A stretch of 64,000 nt of DNA, taken from NCBI GenBank assembly GCA_965223045.1, contig CBDCVN010000013.1:2852001-2916000 (forward strand), written 5' to 3'. This document shows, in pieces, positions 8,666-18,173 of the stretch (the stretch's first letter is position 1; each line of letters begins with the position of its first letter). The notes beneath the pieces are model-generated. The model was not told where the DNA came from, did no database searches, and saw only the letters and a program-made list of their open reading frames with translations. Both the position numbers and the translations under genes were made by a program. The stretch comes from CBDCVN01 sp965223045 (GTDB lineage: Bacteria; Deinococcota; Deinococci; Deinococcales; Trueperaceae).

Positions 8666-9693
8666 AATTCCGCAAAGATTCGACCTCCTACAGTGTCTAT
8701 TCTGACTTTCCTACCATAAGGCATAGGAATTTGTGGGTCAGTGTGCCCAAAATTAAGGTTCTGCACAACAGGGATAATTTCGTTATACTGCCTAACTACT
8801 TTAAGCACTGTCTCTCGTTGCAAAGCTCTGTAAGCCGATTTCTCTTCAGCAGACTGTGGTTTATGAAATTCCCATGCCTTCAGTCTTCCCATAAGCACTC
8901 CTTTAACTCGTTTTAAAATACCTCGTTCACCAAATGCTCTTATTACACGACTCACATAATCAGCAATGGGAATTTCTTCAGAGGTTTCTAACATAAGAAC
9001 AATATTTGTGAATTGCTCGAGCGACGGAATAGCACTACCATGACGCAACATCTCATCAACTGACTCAACACACCCTCCCCAAAGCAAACCTTCCCCATTT
9101 TGCTCACCATCCCAGTACCAACCATCGCTTGGTTCATACTCTCGGTGAGCTTTAAGCAATTCTGGATCATCCCAGTCAAGACTAATATCGTTGTAAATCT
9201 CTGAAGGCGCTAATTCAAACTCTCCTTCATCAAACATAGCATGCTTGATATATTTGATGGTATATTCATCCATCTTTCCCTGAAGGGCAAATTGAGTAAA
9301 CAAAGCAGCCCCATAAAATGAAGGTACACCATTGAGGAACAAGAAGTTAGCTAGGTGAGAGCTATCACTGTATCCAAAAAATGGTTTGGAATTATTAACA
9401 AATGCTTCAGGATTGAGATTTTTTATATATGTAATTTGCACATCACCACCAAGCGTAGAGATAGCAGCTTTTATTTCTGAGTCTGAAAAGGCAGAAATTA
9501 AGTCAGCGGCTTTTTCTTCATTGGTAGCATCTAATTTAGATGTAGCAGGATATTCAACTGGCTCTAAACCAAACACATCTCGCAGTCTTTCTAGGCCAAG
9601 TTGATGCACATGAGGCCAACATCCTGAAGCTGCCAAACTGGGCGATACTATTGCTATCTTATCACCCTGTTTTAGTTTGGGTAATTTTTTCAT
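8662..9693 (-). CDS. LD-carboxypeptidase / MccF-like S66 serine peptidase
   Basis: The 343-residue protein begins LKQGDKIAIVSPSLAA, a hallmark of family S66. The nucleophile Ser lies in the elbow GYSDSSHL (about residue 109). Later segments GLLWGGCVESVDEMLRHG and VQNLNFGHTDPQIPMPYG supply the catalytic Glu/His region. S66 enzymes either trim the terminal D-Ala from cytoplasmic muropeptide tetrapeptides (LdcA) or cleave peptidyl-nucleotide antibiotics (MccF). The long insert DGWYWDGEQNGEG resembles the MccF side, so the substrate is undecided. Confidence 0.9.
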   Translation of the reverse strand: MKKLPKLKQGDKIAIVSPSLAASGCWPHVHQLGLERLRDVFGLEPVEYPATSKLDATNEEKAADLISAFSDSEIKAAISTLGGDVQITYIKNLNPEAFVNNSKPFFGYSDSSHLANFLFLNGVPSFYGAALFTQFALQGKMDEYTIKYIKHAMFDEGEFELAPSEIYNDISLDWDDPELLKAHREYEPSDGWYWDGEQNGEGLLWGGCVESVDEMLRHGSAIPSLEQFTNIVLMLETSEEIPIADYVSRVIRAFGERGILKRVKGVLMGRLKAWEFHKPQSAEEKSAYRALQRETVLKVVRQYNEIIPVVQNLNFGHTDPQIPMPYGRKVRIDTVGGRIFAEF

Positions 9694-9891
9694 AATCTAG
9701 CTTATCCTAATGCACTCGAAAAGTCTTTTCTCATGTCCAGAGGCAAAATAAAGAAACTAAATTCTTCTCCTTAGGCGCTAGTGGGATGCAAAACGGTCGT
9801 TGAATATACAAATCCCTAGCAACTGGCATGGTACTGTTTAGAAAGTATTAGGTGTTTAATCGCCTAGAGTTCGTATGTAGGAGTTTTAAGT

Positions 9892-10830
9892 ATGTCTAAA
9901 TCACCAGAGCAAGTAGACGTAGCCATAATTGGAGCCGGTCCTGCAGGCTTGACTGCAGGTATCTATGCAGGTAGAGCACAACTTAGCGCTGTTATTTTAG
10001 AAAAGGGCTTGCCCGGTGGGCAAATCGCTCAAACTCAGGAAGTAGAAAATTATCCGGGCTTTCCTGAAGTTATTAGTGGGCCTGAACTTTCAGAGCGTAT
10101 GGTTAAGCAAGCTGAAAAGTTTGGTGCTACTATCAAAGTAGCAGAAGTTAATGGCCTTGAAAAAAATGGTACTGGCTTTATAGTCAAAGGTAGTGAAGGT
10201 GATTATCATGCCAAAGCAGTCATTATAGCTACAGGAGCTAACCCACGCCGCTTGGGTGTTCTTGGAGAAGACCAATTTTATGGTCGAGGGGTAAGTACCT
10301 GCGCTACTTGCGATGGTTTTTTCTACCGCGATAAAGAAGTTGTTGTTGTTGGGGGCGGGGATGCAGCTGTCGAAGAGGGTATGTTTTTAACTAAATTTGC
10401 CAAGAAAGTTACCATCATACACCGCCGAGATGAGCTTAGGGCCAATAAAGAAGCCCAAAAACGTGCCTTTGCTAACCAGAAGATGGAATGGGTCTGGGAC
10501 ACCGTAGTTGAGGAAGTTGTTGGTGAAAATGATCTAGTGACCGGTGTTAAAACACGTAATGTAAAAACTAGAGAAGAAGGTTTTATTAAAGCTGACGGAG
10601 TCTTTATTTATATAGGCCATATACCTAATACTAGCTATTTAAAAGACATAGTCAAATTGCGTGACAGTGGCTATGTAGATGTCAGTGATGAGGTTTACAC
10701 TGATGTGGAAGGAATATTTGCTGCTGGAGATGTAAGCGATGAAATTTACCGTCAGCTTGGTACTAGTGTGGGAGCAGGTACCAGAGCAGCTATGGCAGCA
10801 GAGAAATGGCTAGCTGAAAGCAAACTGTGA
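9892..10830 (+). CDS. trxB: thioredoxin reductase
   Basis: FAD-dependent disulfide reductase of the low-molecular-weight type. The N-terminal dinucleotide fold is IIGAGPAGLTAGIYAGRA. The redox-active pair is in STCATCDGFFY (CATC, about residues 137-140). The NADPH-binding site is VVGGGDAAVEEGMFLTKFA with HRRDELRA, and the C-terminal FAD motif is GIFAAGDVSD. AGGAG precedes the ATG with good spacing. It reduces thioredoxin with NADPH in the cytoplasm. A small membrane-protein gene follows after seven bases. Confidence 0.97.
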   Translation: MSKSPEQVDVAIIGAGPAGLTAGIYAGRAQLSAVILEKGLPGGQIAQTQEVENYPGFPEVISGPELSERMVKQAEKFGATIKVAEVNGLEKNGTGFIVKGSEGDYHAKAVIIATGANPRRLGVLGEDQFYGRGVSTCATCDGFFYRDKEVVVVGGGDAAVEEGMFLTKFAKKVTIIHRRDELRANKEAQKRAFANQKMEWVWDTVVEEVVGENDLVTGVKTRNVKTREEGFIKADGVFIYIGHIPNTSYLKDIVKLRDSGYVDVSDEVYTDVEGIFAAGDVSDEIYRQLGTSVGAGTRAAMAAEKWLAESKL

Positions 10831-10837
10831 TTAGTGT

Positions 10838-11293
10838 ATGGCAACCAAGCTACTCCCTATAGCCTTTTTTACAGCACTAAATTTTATTTGGCTAGGCATG
10901 GTGCTAGCCATTTCATTTTTAGAGGCACCCGTTAAATTTACTACTCCAAGCCTAACCCGCCCAGTAGCCCTAGATGTAGGTAGAGTGGTATTTACAGCCT
11001 TTCACTGGGTACAAGGGGGACTTTTTGTAATTAGTTTGGCTCTACTAGTTATACTAAAAATATCATCTTCAAAGATGATTTTACCCTATATCGCTTTAAC
11101 AGGGGTGCTATTTCTTCAAAGTTTTTGGTTGTTGCCTGCATTGAGCACTCGAGCAACTGCTGTCTTACAAAATTTAGAACTGGCTCCCTCGCCTATACAT
11201 CTTGTTTATGTATTGCTCGAGTTAAGCAAAATAATCATCTTATTATGGTTAGGATCCCTTGCATTCATAAAATTCCAAGCTTTAGTAAAATAA
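10838..11293 (+). CDS. four-helix membrane protein of unknown function
   Basis: The 151-residue protein has four predicted transmembrane stretches (about residues 5-27, 52-72, 78-98 and 120-144). The motif FIWLGMVLAISFLEAPVKF resembles a small uncharacterised bacterial membrane family with SFLEAPLKF-type signatures. The seven-base gap to trxB suggests co-transcription. No catalytic motif was recognised. The stop codon overlaps the T-tract side of a terminator for the opposite strand. Confidence 0.75.
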   Translation: MATKLLPIAFFTALNFIWLGMVLAISFLEAPVKFTTPSLTRPVALDVGRVVFTAFHWVQGGLFVISLALLVILKISSSKMILPYIALTGVLFLQSFWLLPALSTRATAVLQNLELAPSPIHLVYVLLELSKIIILLWLGSLAFIKFQALVK

Positions 11294-11317
11294 AAAATGC
11301 GCCTGCTAAAGCGGCGC
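11285..11317 (-). terminator. rho-independent terminator for the chorismate mutase/DAHP synthase gene
   Basis: GCGCC-T-GCT pairs with AGC-GGCGC (11299-11317). On the minus strand it is followed by ATTTTTTATTTT. It lies about 90 bases beyond the aro gene stop codon. Confidence 0.75.
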
Positions 11318-11403
11318 TAAAAGGGGTAAAAGGGGGGCAATGCTAGATGCCCAACCACGGTAGCATACATTCCATGTCTACCATGCCCGGTGTTATCAGC
11401 TAG

Positions 11404-12474
11404 TTAAGAGCTTGAATCAAAACCTGTAGACTTTAAATACTCAGCAAACTGATGAAAATCCATTTGCTGTTTCTGGTCACTTAAAGCTACCGCAGGATTA
11501 GGGTGTACTTCTACCATTATGCCATCTGCCCCTGCTGCTAAAGCAGCTTTAGTTAATGGAATAAGCAGATCACGACGACCTCCACTATGAGTGGCATCTA
11601 CCACAACAGGTAAATGGGTTTCTATTTTGGCAAGGGCTACTGCAGAAATATCTAAGGTGTTACGAGTGTACTTCTCATAGGTGCGTATGCCACGTTCACA
11701 CAAAATAACATTATGATTTCCCTCACTCATAACATACTCTGCACTCATTACCCATTCTTCAATAAGTGAACTTAAACCACGTTTTAGCAAAACTGGTTTT
11801 TGAGTTTTGCCCACAGCTTTAAGTAAGGTAAAGTTTTGTGAATTGCGAGCTCCGATTTGCAAAACATCAACATACTCCAAACACAAATCTAAATCCTTAG
11901 CATCCATAATTTCAGCAATAAACTTAAGTCCATACTTATCACAAGCTGCTCTTGCCCATTTTAAAGCAGTTTCACCCAAGCCTTGGAAAGAGTATGGATT
12001 ACTACGAGGTTTAAAAGCCCCCCCACGGAAAAGCTTCACACCTTTATTAGCAACATATTCAGCTGTTACTTCTACTTGCTCCTGAGACTCAATAGCACAA
12101 GGACCTGCTATGAGTGCTGGTGGATGTCCCTCACCTACAGTGACCTCTCCTATTTTTACTACAGTATTTTCCTTGGCTTCTTTAGAAGTTAAAAACTTAG
12201 GTTTCTCTGCTTTCCTACTAGTTTCCATACTAGCTTGAAAAATGCTTTTAAAAAGACTTTTAAGGGTAATGTCGTCAAAGGGACCTTCGTTAGCAGCAGT
12301 TAAGACCTCGAGCATTTCCAACTCACGCTTAGGATCATATTGGGGTAAACTTAAATCAGTTTGAATCCCCCCTATTTCTTTGGCTATCTTGCCACGTTCA
12401 GAAAGTAGCTTGAGTATATCTAAGTTCAACTTATCAATCTCTTCACGTAATTCGCTAATGCGATTTTCAGGCAT
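11404..12474 (-). CDS. aroG: bifunctional chorismate mutase / DAHP synthase (AroQ-AroA(G) type)
   Basis: Residues 1-90 are an AroQ chorismate mutase helix bundle (ELREEIDKLNLDILKLLSERGKIAKEIG). Residues ~100-356 are a type Iβ (KDO8P-synthase-like) DAHP synthase: LIAGPCAIES, FRGGAFKPRSNPYSFQGLG, QIGARNSQNF, PVLLKRG, DATHSGGRR and EVHPNPAVALSD. This order and the total length of 356 match the Bacillus AroA(G) enzyme. It catalyses the first shikimate-pathway step, with the mutase domain acting as a feedback sensor. It is a stand-alone gene on the minus strand with its own terminator. Confidence 0.96.
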   Translation of the reverse strand: MPENRISELREEIDKLNLDILKLLSERGKIAKEIGGIQTDLSLPQYDPKRELEMLEVLTAANEGPFDDITLKSLFKSIFQASMETSRKAEKPKFLTSKEAKENTVVKIGEVTVGEGHPPALIAGPCAIESQEQVEVTAEYVANKGVKLFRGGAFKPRSNPYSFQGLGETALKWARAACDKYGLKFIAEIMDAKDLDLCLEYVDVLQIGARNSQNFTLLKAVGKTQKPVLLKRGLSSLIEEWVMSAEYVMSEGNHNVILCERGIRTYEKYTRNTLDISAVALAKIETHLPVVVDATHSGGRRDLLIPLTKAALAAGADGIMVEVHPNPAVALSDQKQQMDFHQFAEYLKSTGFDSSS

Positions 12475-12650
12475 AACTTAATTTCCTTTCATTATTAATC
12501 CTATCAGCAAGATAAAATATGCTTTTGTAACTAAAGCATATTGAGGCAAAGTACAGCTCAATTGTACAAGGGAATAAGGTTAATTACTAAATCGACAATA
12601 AAGAAATAGCATTAGTGTTTTCGGTGCCTTCCTCTAAATTTGTGATACTT

Positions 12651-13373
12651 TTAGGGTACCACATGTTCATCGCTGACAGGCACACGCCTCTGCGCTAAGC
12701 TTACTACAAAAATGCTTACTTCGTAAAGTATGGTTAAAGGCACGGCCACCAAAGCAAAATTAAATGGATCAGCTGTAGGAGTAATTAGTGCTGCCAAAAC
12801 AGCACCAAAGACTATGGCATAACGACGATACCGTCTTAAGGTGTAAGCATAAAGAAATCCCAACCTTGCTAACAAAAAGCTAAGGATGGGCATTTCAAAG
12901 AGTATGCCAAAGACTGCCATATAAAGAAGTACTGTTGAAAAGTAATTGCCTATAGAAATAAATAGCTGAACTTGTGTGCCCAAAAAACCTAAGAGTATAG
13001 GTAGAGCAAAAGGCAAAACCACATAGCGTGCAAAAGCAGCACCTAGCGTGAAAGCCACTGTAGTTCCTGCAACAAAAGGTATTGCCCAACGTTTTTCTTC
13101 TGGATATAAACCTGGGTTGATAAATGACCACACCTGCCAACCTATGACAGGAGCAGATAATACAAGGCCAAAAAAAGCAGCAATTTGCATAGAGGCCAAG
13201 AAGGGCTCGAGCACCCGAAAAGCTCCCAAAGGAGTACCTTCTGGCAAAGGAGCTTGTAACCAAGCTAAAAGTTGCTCAATAAATACAAAAGCAATAATTG
13301 TCCCTAACACCCAAGCTATTAAACAGATAAAGAGACGACTGCGGAGTTCCTCAAGGTGCTCCATCAAAGTCAT
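12651..13373 (-). CDS. tatC: twin-arginine translocase subunit TatC
   Basis: The 240-residue protein has six membrane helices. It starts with the TatC N-terminus MEHLEELRSRLF, which reads the twin-arginine signal, and contains the conserved YPEEKRWAIPF and NYFSTVLLYMAVFGILFEMPIL segments. TatC recognises folded Tat substrates at the membrane. It lies downstream of tatA on the same strand with a 256-base gap. A TRAP binding protein with a twin-arginine signal is encoded 2.8 kb away. Confidence 0.96.
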   Translation of the reverse strand: MTLMEHLEELRSRLFICLIAWVLGTIIAFVFIEQLLAWLQAPLPEGTPLGAFRVLEPFLASMQIAAFFGLVLSAPVIGWQVWSFINPGLYPEEKRWAIPFVAGTTVAFTLGAAFARYVVLPFALPILLGFLGTQVQLFISIGNYFSTVLLYMAVFGILFEMPILSFLLARLGFLYAYTLRRYRRYAIVFGAVLAALITPTADPFNFALVAVPLTILYEVSIFVVSLAQRRVPVSDEHVVP

Positions 13374-13629
13374 AGAATGCCTAACTCAATCATCTCAAGA
13401 AATTCTCGAAAATAAATTTTGTGACCTATTAGCAAGTTACTCAAGGTTTTATCTTACCTATCTATACTACCAACGGCTAAGAATTGGACATTTTGAAATG
13501 ACAAAACTTTATTAACTATTGTCCCAAGCAGAGCTTGGAATACATATCTTGGATGCTTTGCGTCCCTCATACAGGTACAAAGTGCTAGTGTGTGAGTAAT
13601 GTTCAAAATTAATCCGTTATTTAATATAC

Positions 13630-13857
13630 TTAAGCTGATTTAGGTTCTTCCTTCACAGCTTTTTCAGTAGTTTTACTTTCTTCCTCTTTTAAATCTACAG
13701 TTATATCTTCTTTCATATCACGGATACCTTTACGAAACTCACGTACCGATTGGCCAATACTTTTAGCTAGCTCTGGCAAACGACGTGGGCCAAAAAATAG
13801 CAATATTATAAGAAGAATAATAATGATTTCCCATATACCAAAAGGACCAACTCGCAT
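13630..13857 (-). CDS. tatA: twin-arginine translocase subunit TatA
   Basis: The 75-residue protein has one N-terminal membrane helix (GIWEIIIILLIILLFFGP), the hinge RRLPELAKSIGQ, an amphipathic helix and a charged Glu/Lys tail, the standard TatA layout. TAGGAGG precedes the ATG. A TTGACA box at 13957-13962 (minus strand) lies about 100 bases upstream, but the expected -10 is poor. No tatB is seen, so this may be a TatAC-type system (inference). Confidence 0.95.
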   Translation of the reverse strand: MRVGPFGIWEIIIILLIILLFFGPRRLPELAKSIGQSVREFRKGIRDMKEDITVDLKEEESKTTEKAVKEEPKSA

Positions 13858-13971
13858 AATTACGACCTCCTACTAGGGTTCCTTAAACTTAACTTAGCTT
13901 ATCTTTGAGTAATCAAACTAACATCAAAAAATAGCTATCTTTAAGTCTACTCAACCTGTCAAGTTTTTTCA

Positions 13972-15444
13972 TTACCTTTTTGCAACTTCTGGTAACCAAA
14001 GTACAACCTGTGGCCATTTAATAATAATGGTTAGGGCAATAAGCTGAATAACAATAAAAGGAATAATACCTCTATAAATGTCTATGGTTTCCACTTCTGG
14101 AGGGGCAACACCTTTTAAGTAAAATAAAGCAAAGCCAAAAGGCGGAGTTAGGAAAGAAGCCTGTAAATTCATGGCAATAACAACGCCAAACCATATGGGA
14201 TCAAGCCCAAAGCTTTTTACCGCAATTGGTGCCAAAAGTGGTACGACTATAAAAGTGATCTCTATAAAATCGATGAAGAAGCCCAACACAAAAATAACTA
14301 GCATAGAAAATAATAAAAAGCTAGCAGCAGGAAACTCTTCAGGGCTTACCAAAGGTAGGCTAGGTAAATTAAGTAAGAAATTCTGGACTACTTTATCACC
14401 CCTTAAAGCAGTAAAAACCATACTAAAGGTAGTTGCCCCTACTAAAATAATAAAGACCATACTAGTAAGTTTTAGAGTTTGTTCCATTACCTTAAGTAGA
14501 TTTTTTAATACCAATTTACGATTAATAAGGGCTAGTAAACTAGCACCCAACGCACCCATAGCACCTGCTTCTGTAGGTGTAGCTATACCAAAAAAGATGC
14601 TACCTAGAACAAGTAAAATGAGAAACAAAGGAGGGAAAAGGCATTTAAAAACTTTAACACCTAAAGAAACTACTCCTATATTTCTAGCTGCCAATGGCAA
14701 AGCAGGAACACTGTTTGGCCTAAATATAGCTAAAACTACAATCCATACTATAAAAAGTCCTGCTAGCAAGAAACCGGGCATAAAAGAGCCTAGAAAAAGA
14801 TCACCTACAGAAACACCAATTTGGTCACCAAGAATAACCAAAATAATGCTAGGAGGAATAATCTGCCCTAATGTGCCAGAAGCAGAAATTACACCACTTG
14901 CTAAACCTTTGTCGTAATTGTATTTGAGCATAACTGGTAGTGCTAACACACCCATTGTCACTACCGAAGCTCCTACTACCCCTGTAGAAGCCGCCAAAAG
15001 TGCCCCTACTACAACTACTGAAATAGCAAGCCCCCCACGCAGACGCCCAAAGAGAATACCCATAGTCTCTAAAAGCTCCTCAGCCAAACCTGATTTTTCT
15101 AGCATTACACCCATAAACACAAAAAAGGGCACAGCTACTAATGTGTAGGCTGTAGCAGGGTCCATAATATTGCCAAAAATACGCTGGGGTAGTATTTTAA
15201 GTTGGGCAAATCTAAATATTGGCTCCCAAGGTAATACATCTAAACCAATAACATTAGGAAGTAGGTCGCTACCTAAAAGTGTAAATAAAAAGGCGGTGCC
15301 TCCTAAACTAAAGGCAACAGGATAACCTATAAGCAGGAGTAATATGGCTGAAGCAAACATATACAAAGCTAAAGGTGCACTCAAGAAATATAGCGTCGCA
15401 AATAAAGACAATGTAAATAGAAGTAGTACACCAAATCTTAACAT
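13972..15444 (-). CDS. dctM: TRAP transporter large permease subunit (DctM family)
   Basis: The 490-residue protein has about a dozen hydrophobic helices. DctM hallmarks include LLIGYPVAFSLGGTAFLF, the repeated AASTGVVGASVVTMGVLALPVML, SGTLGQIIPPSIILVILGDQIG and a C-terminal AMNLQASFLTPPFGFALFYLKG. It forms the ion-coupled channel of a TRAP transporter. Its start overlaps the dctQ stop by one base (TAATG). The length and ATPTEAG region fit the large-loop class that partners with TakP-like binding proteins for 2-oxoacids or lactate. Confidence 0.95.
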   Translation of the reverse strand: MLRFGVLLLFTLSLFATLYFLSAPLALYMFASAILLLLIGYPVAFSLGGTAFLFTLLGSDLLPNVIGLDVLPWEPIFRFAQLKILPQRIFGNIMDPATAYTLVAVPFFVFMGVMLEKSGLAEELLETMGILFGRLRGGLAISVVVVGALLAASTGVVGASVVTMGVLALPVMLKYNYDKGLASGVISASGTLGQIIPPSIILVILGDQIGVSVGDLFLGSFMPGFLLAGLFIVWIVVLAIFRPNSVPALPLAARNIGVVSLGVKVFKCLFPPLFLILLVLGSIFFGIATPTEAGAMGALGASLLALINRKLVLKNLLKVMEQTLKLTSMVFIILVGATTFSMVFTALRGDKVVQNFLLNLPSLPLVSPEEFPAASFLLFSMLVIFVLGFFIDFIEITFIVVPLLAPIAVKSFGLDPIWFGVVIAMNLQASFLTPPFGFALFYLKGVAPPEVETIDIYRGIIPFIVIQLIALTIIIKWPQVVLWLPEVAKR

Positions 15445-16049
15445 TAGTTTTCTCCTTTTTTGTCTAGAGAATGCATACTACGTGAATTAGGGTGTCCACT
15501 GATAAAAGCAATATTTTTGATTGTCTCGCTAATAGCCTGTAATAGCAATAATGCAAAAGCAATGATAATTACTGTTTTCATGGGATAGCGTGCTAGGCCA
15601 CCAGGGTTAGGGCTTTGCTCTAAGTTTGCCCATGACTTAGCTACATATTGTTTAGAGAGAAAAATACTCAAAGAGCAAAAGGGGATTAAAAAGAAAATTG
15701 CACCAAAAATATCAATAACAGCCTTTGCCTTTGCTTTTAGTCTAGAATAAAGAATATCTACACGCACATGGCCATTTTGCTGCATTACATAAGCAGCACC
15801 AAGTAAAAAAACTAAATCATAGGCGTATGTTTGTAACTCAAAGGAATATCTTTGGAAAGTATAAAAAAGGCTATCAGAATTTATAGCAGAGCCAAGATAA
15901 CGCCCCAAGTAGCGAGCTATTACATTGTAAGCACCAACTAATACCATAAAAAGTGTTAGCCAAAAGGTAATTTTACCAATGGTAGCAGTTACAGCATCAA
16001 TGCCTTGAGAAATACTTAAGAAGAATCTTGCTAAATGATGCATAATCAA
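15444..16049 (-). CDS. dctQ: TRAP transporter small permease subunit (DctQ family)
   Basis: The 201-residue protein has four membrane helices and the DctQ pattern VGAYNVIARYLGRYLG, LVFLLGAAYVMQQNGHVRVDILYSRL and a Pro-rich loop. It partners with DctM downstream. The divergent dctP starts 85 bases away on the other strand, so the two promoters share this short region. Confidence 0.93.
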   Translation of the reverse strand: MIMHHLARFFLSISQGIDAVTATIGKITFWLTLFMVLVGAYNVIARYLGRYLGSAINSDSLFYTFQRYSFELQTYAYDLVFLLGAAYVMQQNGHVRVDILYSRLKAKAKAVIDIFGAIFFLIPFCSLSIFLSKQYVAKSWANLEQSPNPGGLARYPMKTVIIIAFALLLLQAISETIKNIAFISGHPNSRSMHSLDKKGEN

Positions 16050-16062
16050 AGTCCTTAATAGG

Positions 16063-16092
16063 TTGTAATTCTAATTTATGCTTGCTTATACT
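16063..16092 (+). promoter_or_regulatory. predicted sigma-70-type promoter for dctP
   Basis: TTGTAA (16063-16068), an 18-base spacer and TATACT (16087-16092) lie 41 bases ahead of the dctP ATG, in the divergent dctQ/dctP gap. Confidence 0.5.
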
Positions 16093-16133
16093 AAACAAAG
16101 GTTTAAAAGGCCACAAGCTTTGGAGGTATAACT

Positions 16134-17219
16134 ATGAAACGCCGAGAGTTTCTCAAAAAATCTGGGATAGCAGTTGCTGCCAGTGCCGCTTTCTCACCCT
16201 ATGTATTTTCACAAGGCCGTGACACAATTTATTTTGAAATGGTTACGTCTTGGCCTACATCATTAGACACTATATTTGGTGGGCCTACCAATTTTGCTAA
16301 GTACTTAAATGAAATGACCGCTGGTGATGTTGAAGTCGAAGTTCATGAAGCCAGCGCACGAGTTGGTGGATTAGAAGTTTATGATGCTGTCTCAAGCGGT
16401 GCGTTTGCTATGGGGCATACAGCATCTTATTACTATGTAGGTAAGAACTCTGCGCAAGGTTTTTTTACTACAGTTCCTTTTGGTCTTAATGTGGGTCAGC
16501 ACAACGCTTGGATACATTCTGGTGGTGGTCAAGAATTATGGAATGAACTTAATGCAACCGATAACATGATTGCTTTCTTGGCTGGAAATACTGGTGCACA
16601 AATGGGTGGATGGTTTCGTAAGGAAATCAACTCTTTAGAAGATTTGCAAGGTCTAAAGATGCGTATCCCCGGTTTGGGTGGAAAGGTTATGTCTCGAGCA
16701 GGTGTGAACGTACAAGTCCTCCCTGGAGGTGAAATATTTCTGGCTTTAGAACGTAAGGCTATTGATGCTACTGAATGGGTTGGTCCTTATGATGATGAAA
16801 AACTAGGTTTCCATACTGCTGCTGAGTACTATTATTCTCCCGGTTGGCATGAGCCTAGTGCTGCTCTAGGTATATATATAAACTTAGATGAATACAATGC
16901 CTTACCTACCGACATACAGGCCATTATTCAGGCGGCAGCAGCACGTGCTAATCAACAAATGCTTGCTGATTATGATGCTAAAAATAGCGAGGCTTTCAAG
17001 CGCCTTGCTGATTCTGGCGTACAGATGCGCACTTTCCCTAATGAGGTACTTACAACATTAGAAGGCTTTATGGACGAAATTCACCAGGAAGAAATAGGCA
17101 CTAACTCTTTGTATGCCAATGTTCATGAAAGCTGGACAAGCTTTCGTGATAATGTGCGCAGCTTCCATAAGGTACAAAAGTATGCTTGGCATAAGTATGT
17201 TTATGCTGATGAAAGTTAA
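16134..17219 (+). CDS. dctP: TRAP periplasmic binding protein with Tat signal (2-oxoacid/lactate type)
   Basis: The N-terminus MKRREFLKKSGIAVAASAAF is a twin-arginine signal (RREFLK). The mature part has the TakP-like features YFEMVTSWPTSLDTIF, GHTASYYYVGK, LKMRIPGLGGKVMSRAG, and ATEWVGPYDDEKLGFH near the substrate and metal site. In TakP of Rhodobacter and the Thermus lactate protein this fold binds alpha-keto acids or calcium-lactate. Specificity here is inferred from family resemblance. TGGAGG precedes the ATG. Export through Tat fits the tatA/tatC genes nearby. Confidence 0.93.
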   Translation: MKRREFLKKSGIAVAASAAFSPYVFSQGRDTIYFEMVTSWPTSLDTIFGGPTNFAKYLNEMTAGDVEVEVHEASARVGGLEVYDAVSSGAFAMGHTASYYYVGKNSAQGFFTTVPFGLNVGQHNAWIHSGGGQELWNELNATDNMIAFLAGNTGAQMGGWFRKEINSLEDLQGLKMRIPGLGGKVMSRAGVNVQVLPGGEIFLALERKAIDATEWVGPYDDEKLGFHTAAEYYYSPGWHEPSAALGIYINLDEYNALPTDIQAIIQAAAARANQQMLADYDAKNSEAFKRLADSGVQMRTFPNEVLTTLEGFMDEIHQEEIGTNSLYANVHESWTSFRDNVRSFHKVQKYAWHKYVYADES

Positions 17220-18173
17220 TCTAGATCAATGTTATAGATAACAAATAAATCCTTACTTAATCTTAATCAAAGTGAGGAGTGTCATTCCAAATCTTTCCCT
17301 CTTGCTTTTCTCTAGAGCAGATGAGGGTAAGCTACGTATCTTCATGCACTGTAGTGTAAGATACATTCATTGTTTATTCTAACCTGGCCTCGTAGAACAA
17401 AGGCCATGCTCCTCAGTGTGGTCTTTACTTTGAAAACATTTCTTACCTTGAGAAAAGACTTTTTTAGCTAGCTATAGTGCTTCAGAAAAATCTTTTCCCT
17501 AGAGGGAAATGCCCTCTGTGAGCATGTCATTCTGAGGAGCTTGGTCCTTACAGGATAAACGACGAAGAGTCTCACAAGGCATTAACGCATGATAGGTCCT
17601 TCACTGCGTTCAGGATGACACCCCTTGCGTTAATAAGGCAACTATTTATCTGGACATCTATACATTGACTTTATCCTGACAGATATCATTGTAGGTAACT
17701 TATAAAATTGGACCATATGATTCTAATGCACTGTGGGTTTCATTATCTTATTCCAAGCACATTTCTTGGGTCAATCATAAAATTACTTTTGAACCAGGCA
17801 ATTAACTAGAATTAAAAAGCCAACATTAAATTCCACTTATGCTCTCTGAAAGCAATGTTTTGGAGATAATCTATTTAATGTTATACTGCACGTATATTAC
17901 AGCGCAAAGTTACCATAAAACCACTAACTTCTTGTCCCAAAACAAAGCTTAGGGATTTATACACAGACACTCCACATTGTTTTATTTCTGCAAATTATTT
18001 TATTATGTAGAGCATCCAAGGTAAGAATTTCCAAATAGAACTTGGAGCCAGTTATTAGATGGACATTGTACTGTAATAGTACTTTAGACTAAATCAGAAT
18101 CGAGATAGACATATTGTTATTTAATCAAAGACAAGTCGTTTTGGATAGGAATTAATTAGTTACTTAGTGCAAA
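17220..18173. other. 954-base gene-free region
   Basis: No convincing coding frame or RNA gene was seen on either strand. It contains the 191-bp dispersed repeat at 17472-17662. The 17300-17460 stretch (with fragments such as AGAGCAGATGAGGG and ATGCTCCTCAGTG) may be further decayed repeat material. The last 100 bases serve as leader of the GGDEF gene, without a clear ribosome-binding site. Confidence 0.6.
17472..17662 (+). repeat. dispersed intergenic repeat, copy 1 (191 bp)
   Basis: It begins CTATAGTGCTTCAGAAAAA and ends ATTTATCTGGACATCTATA. Inside, GTCATTCTGAGG and GCGTTCAGGATGAC form an inverted pair, so the whole can fold as a long hairpin. It aligns along its length with the minus-strand copy at 25630-25822 and, with an internal deletion, with 53938-54066. 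Confidence 0.8.

Noticed and set aside
14171..15148. Two long plus-strand open frames (248 and 76 residues) opposite dctM
   Set aside because: They mirror the hydrophobic dctM coding sequence; the Lys/Thr/Pro-rich translation is the usual antisense shadow of a membrane protein.
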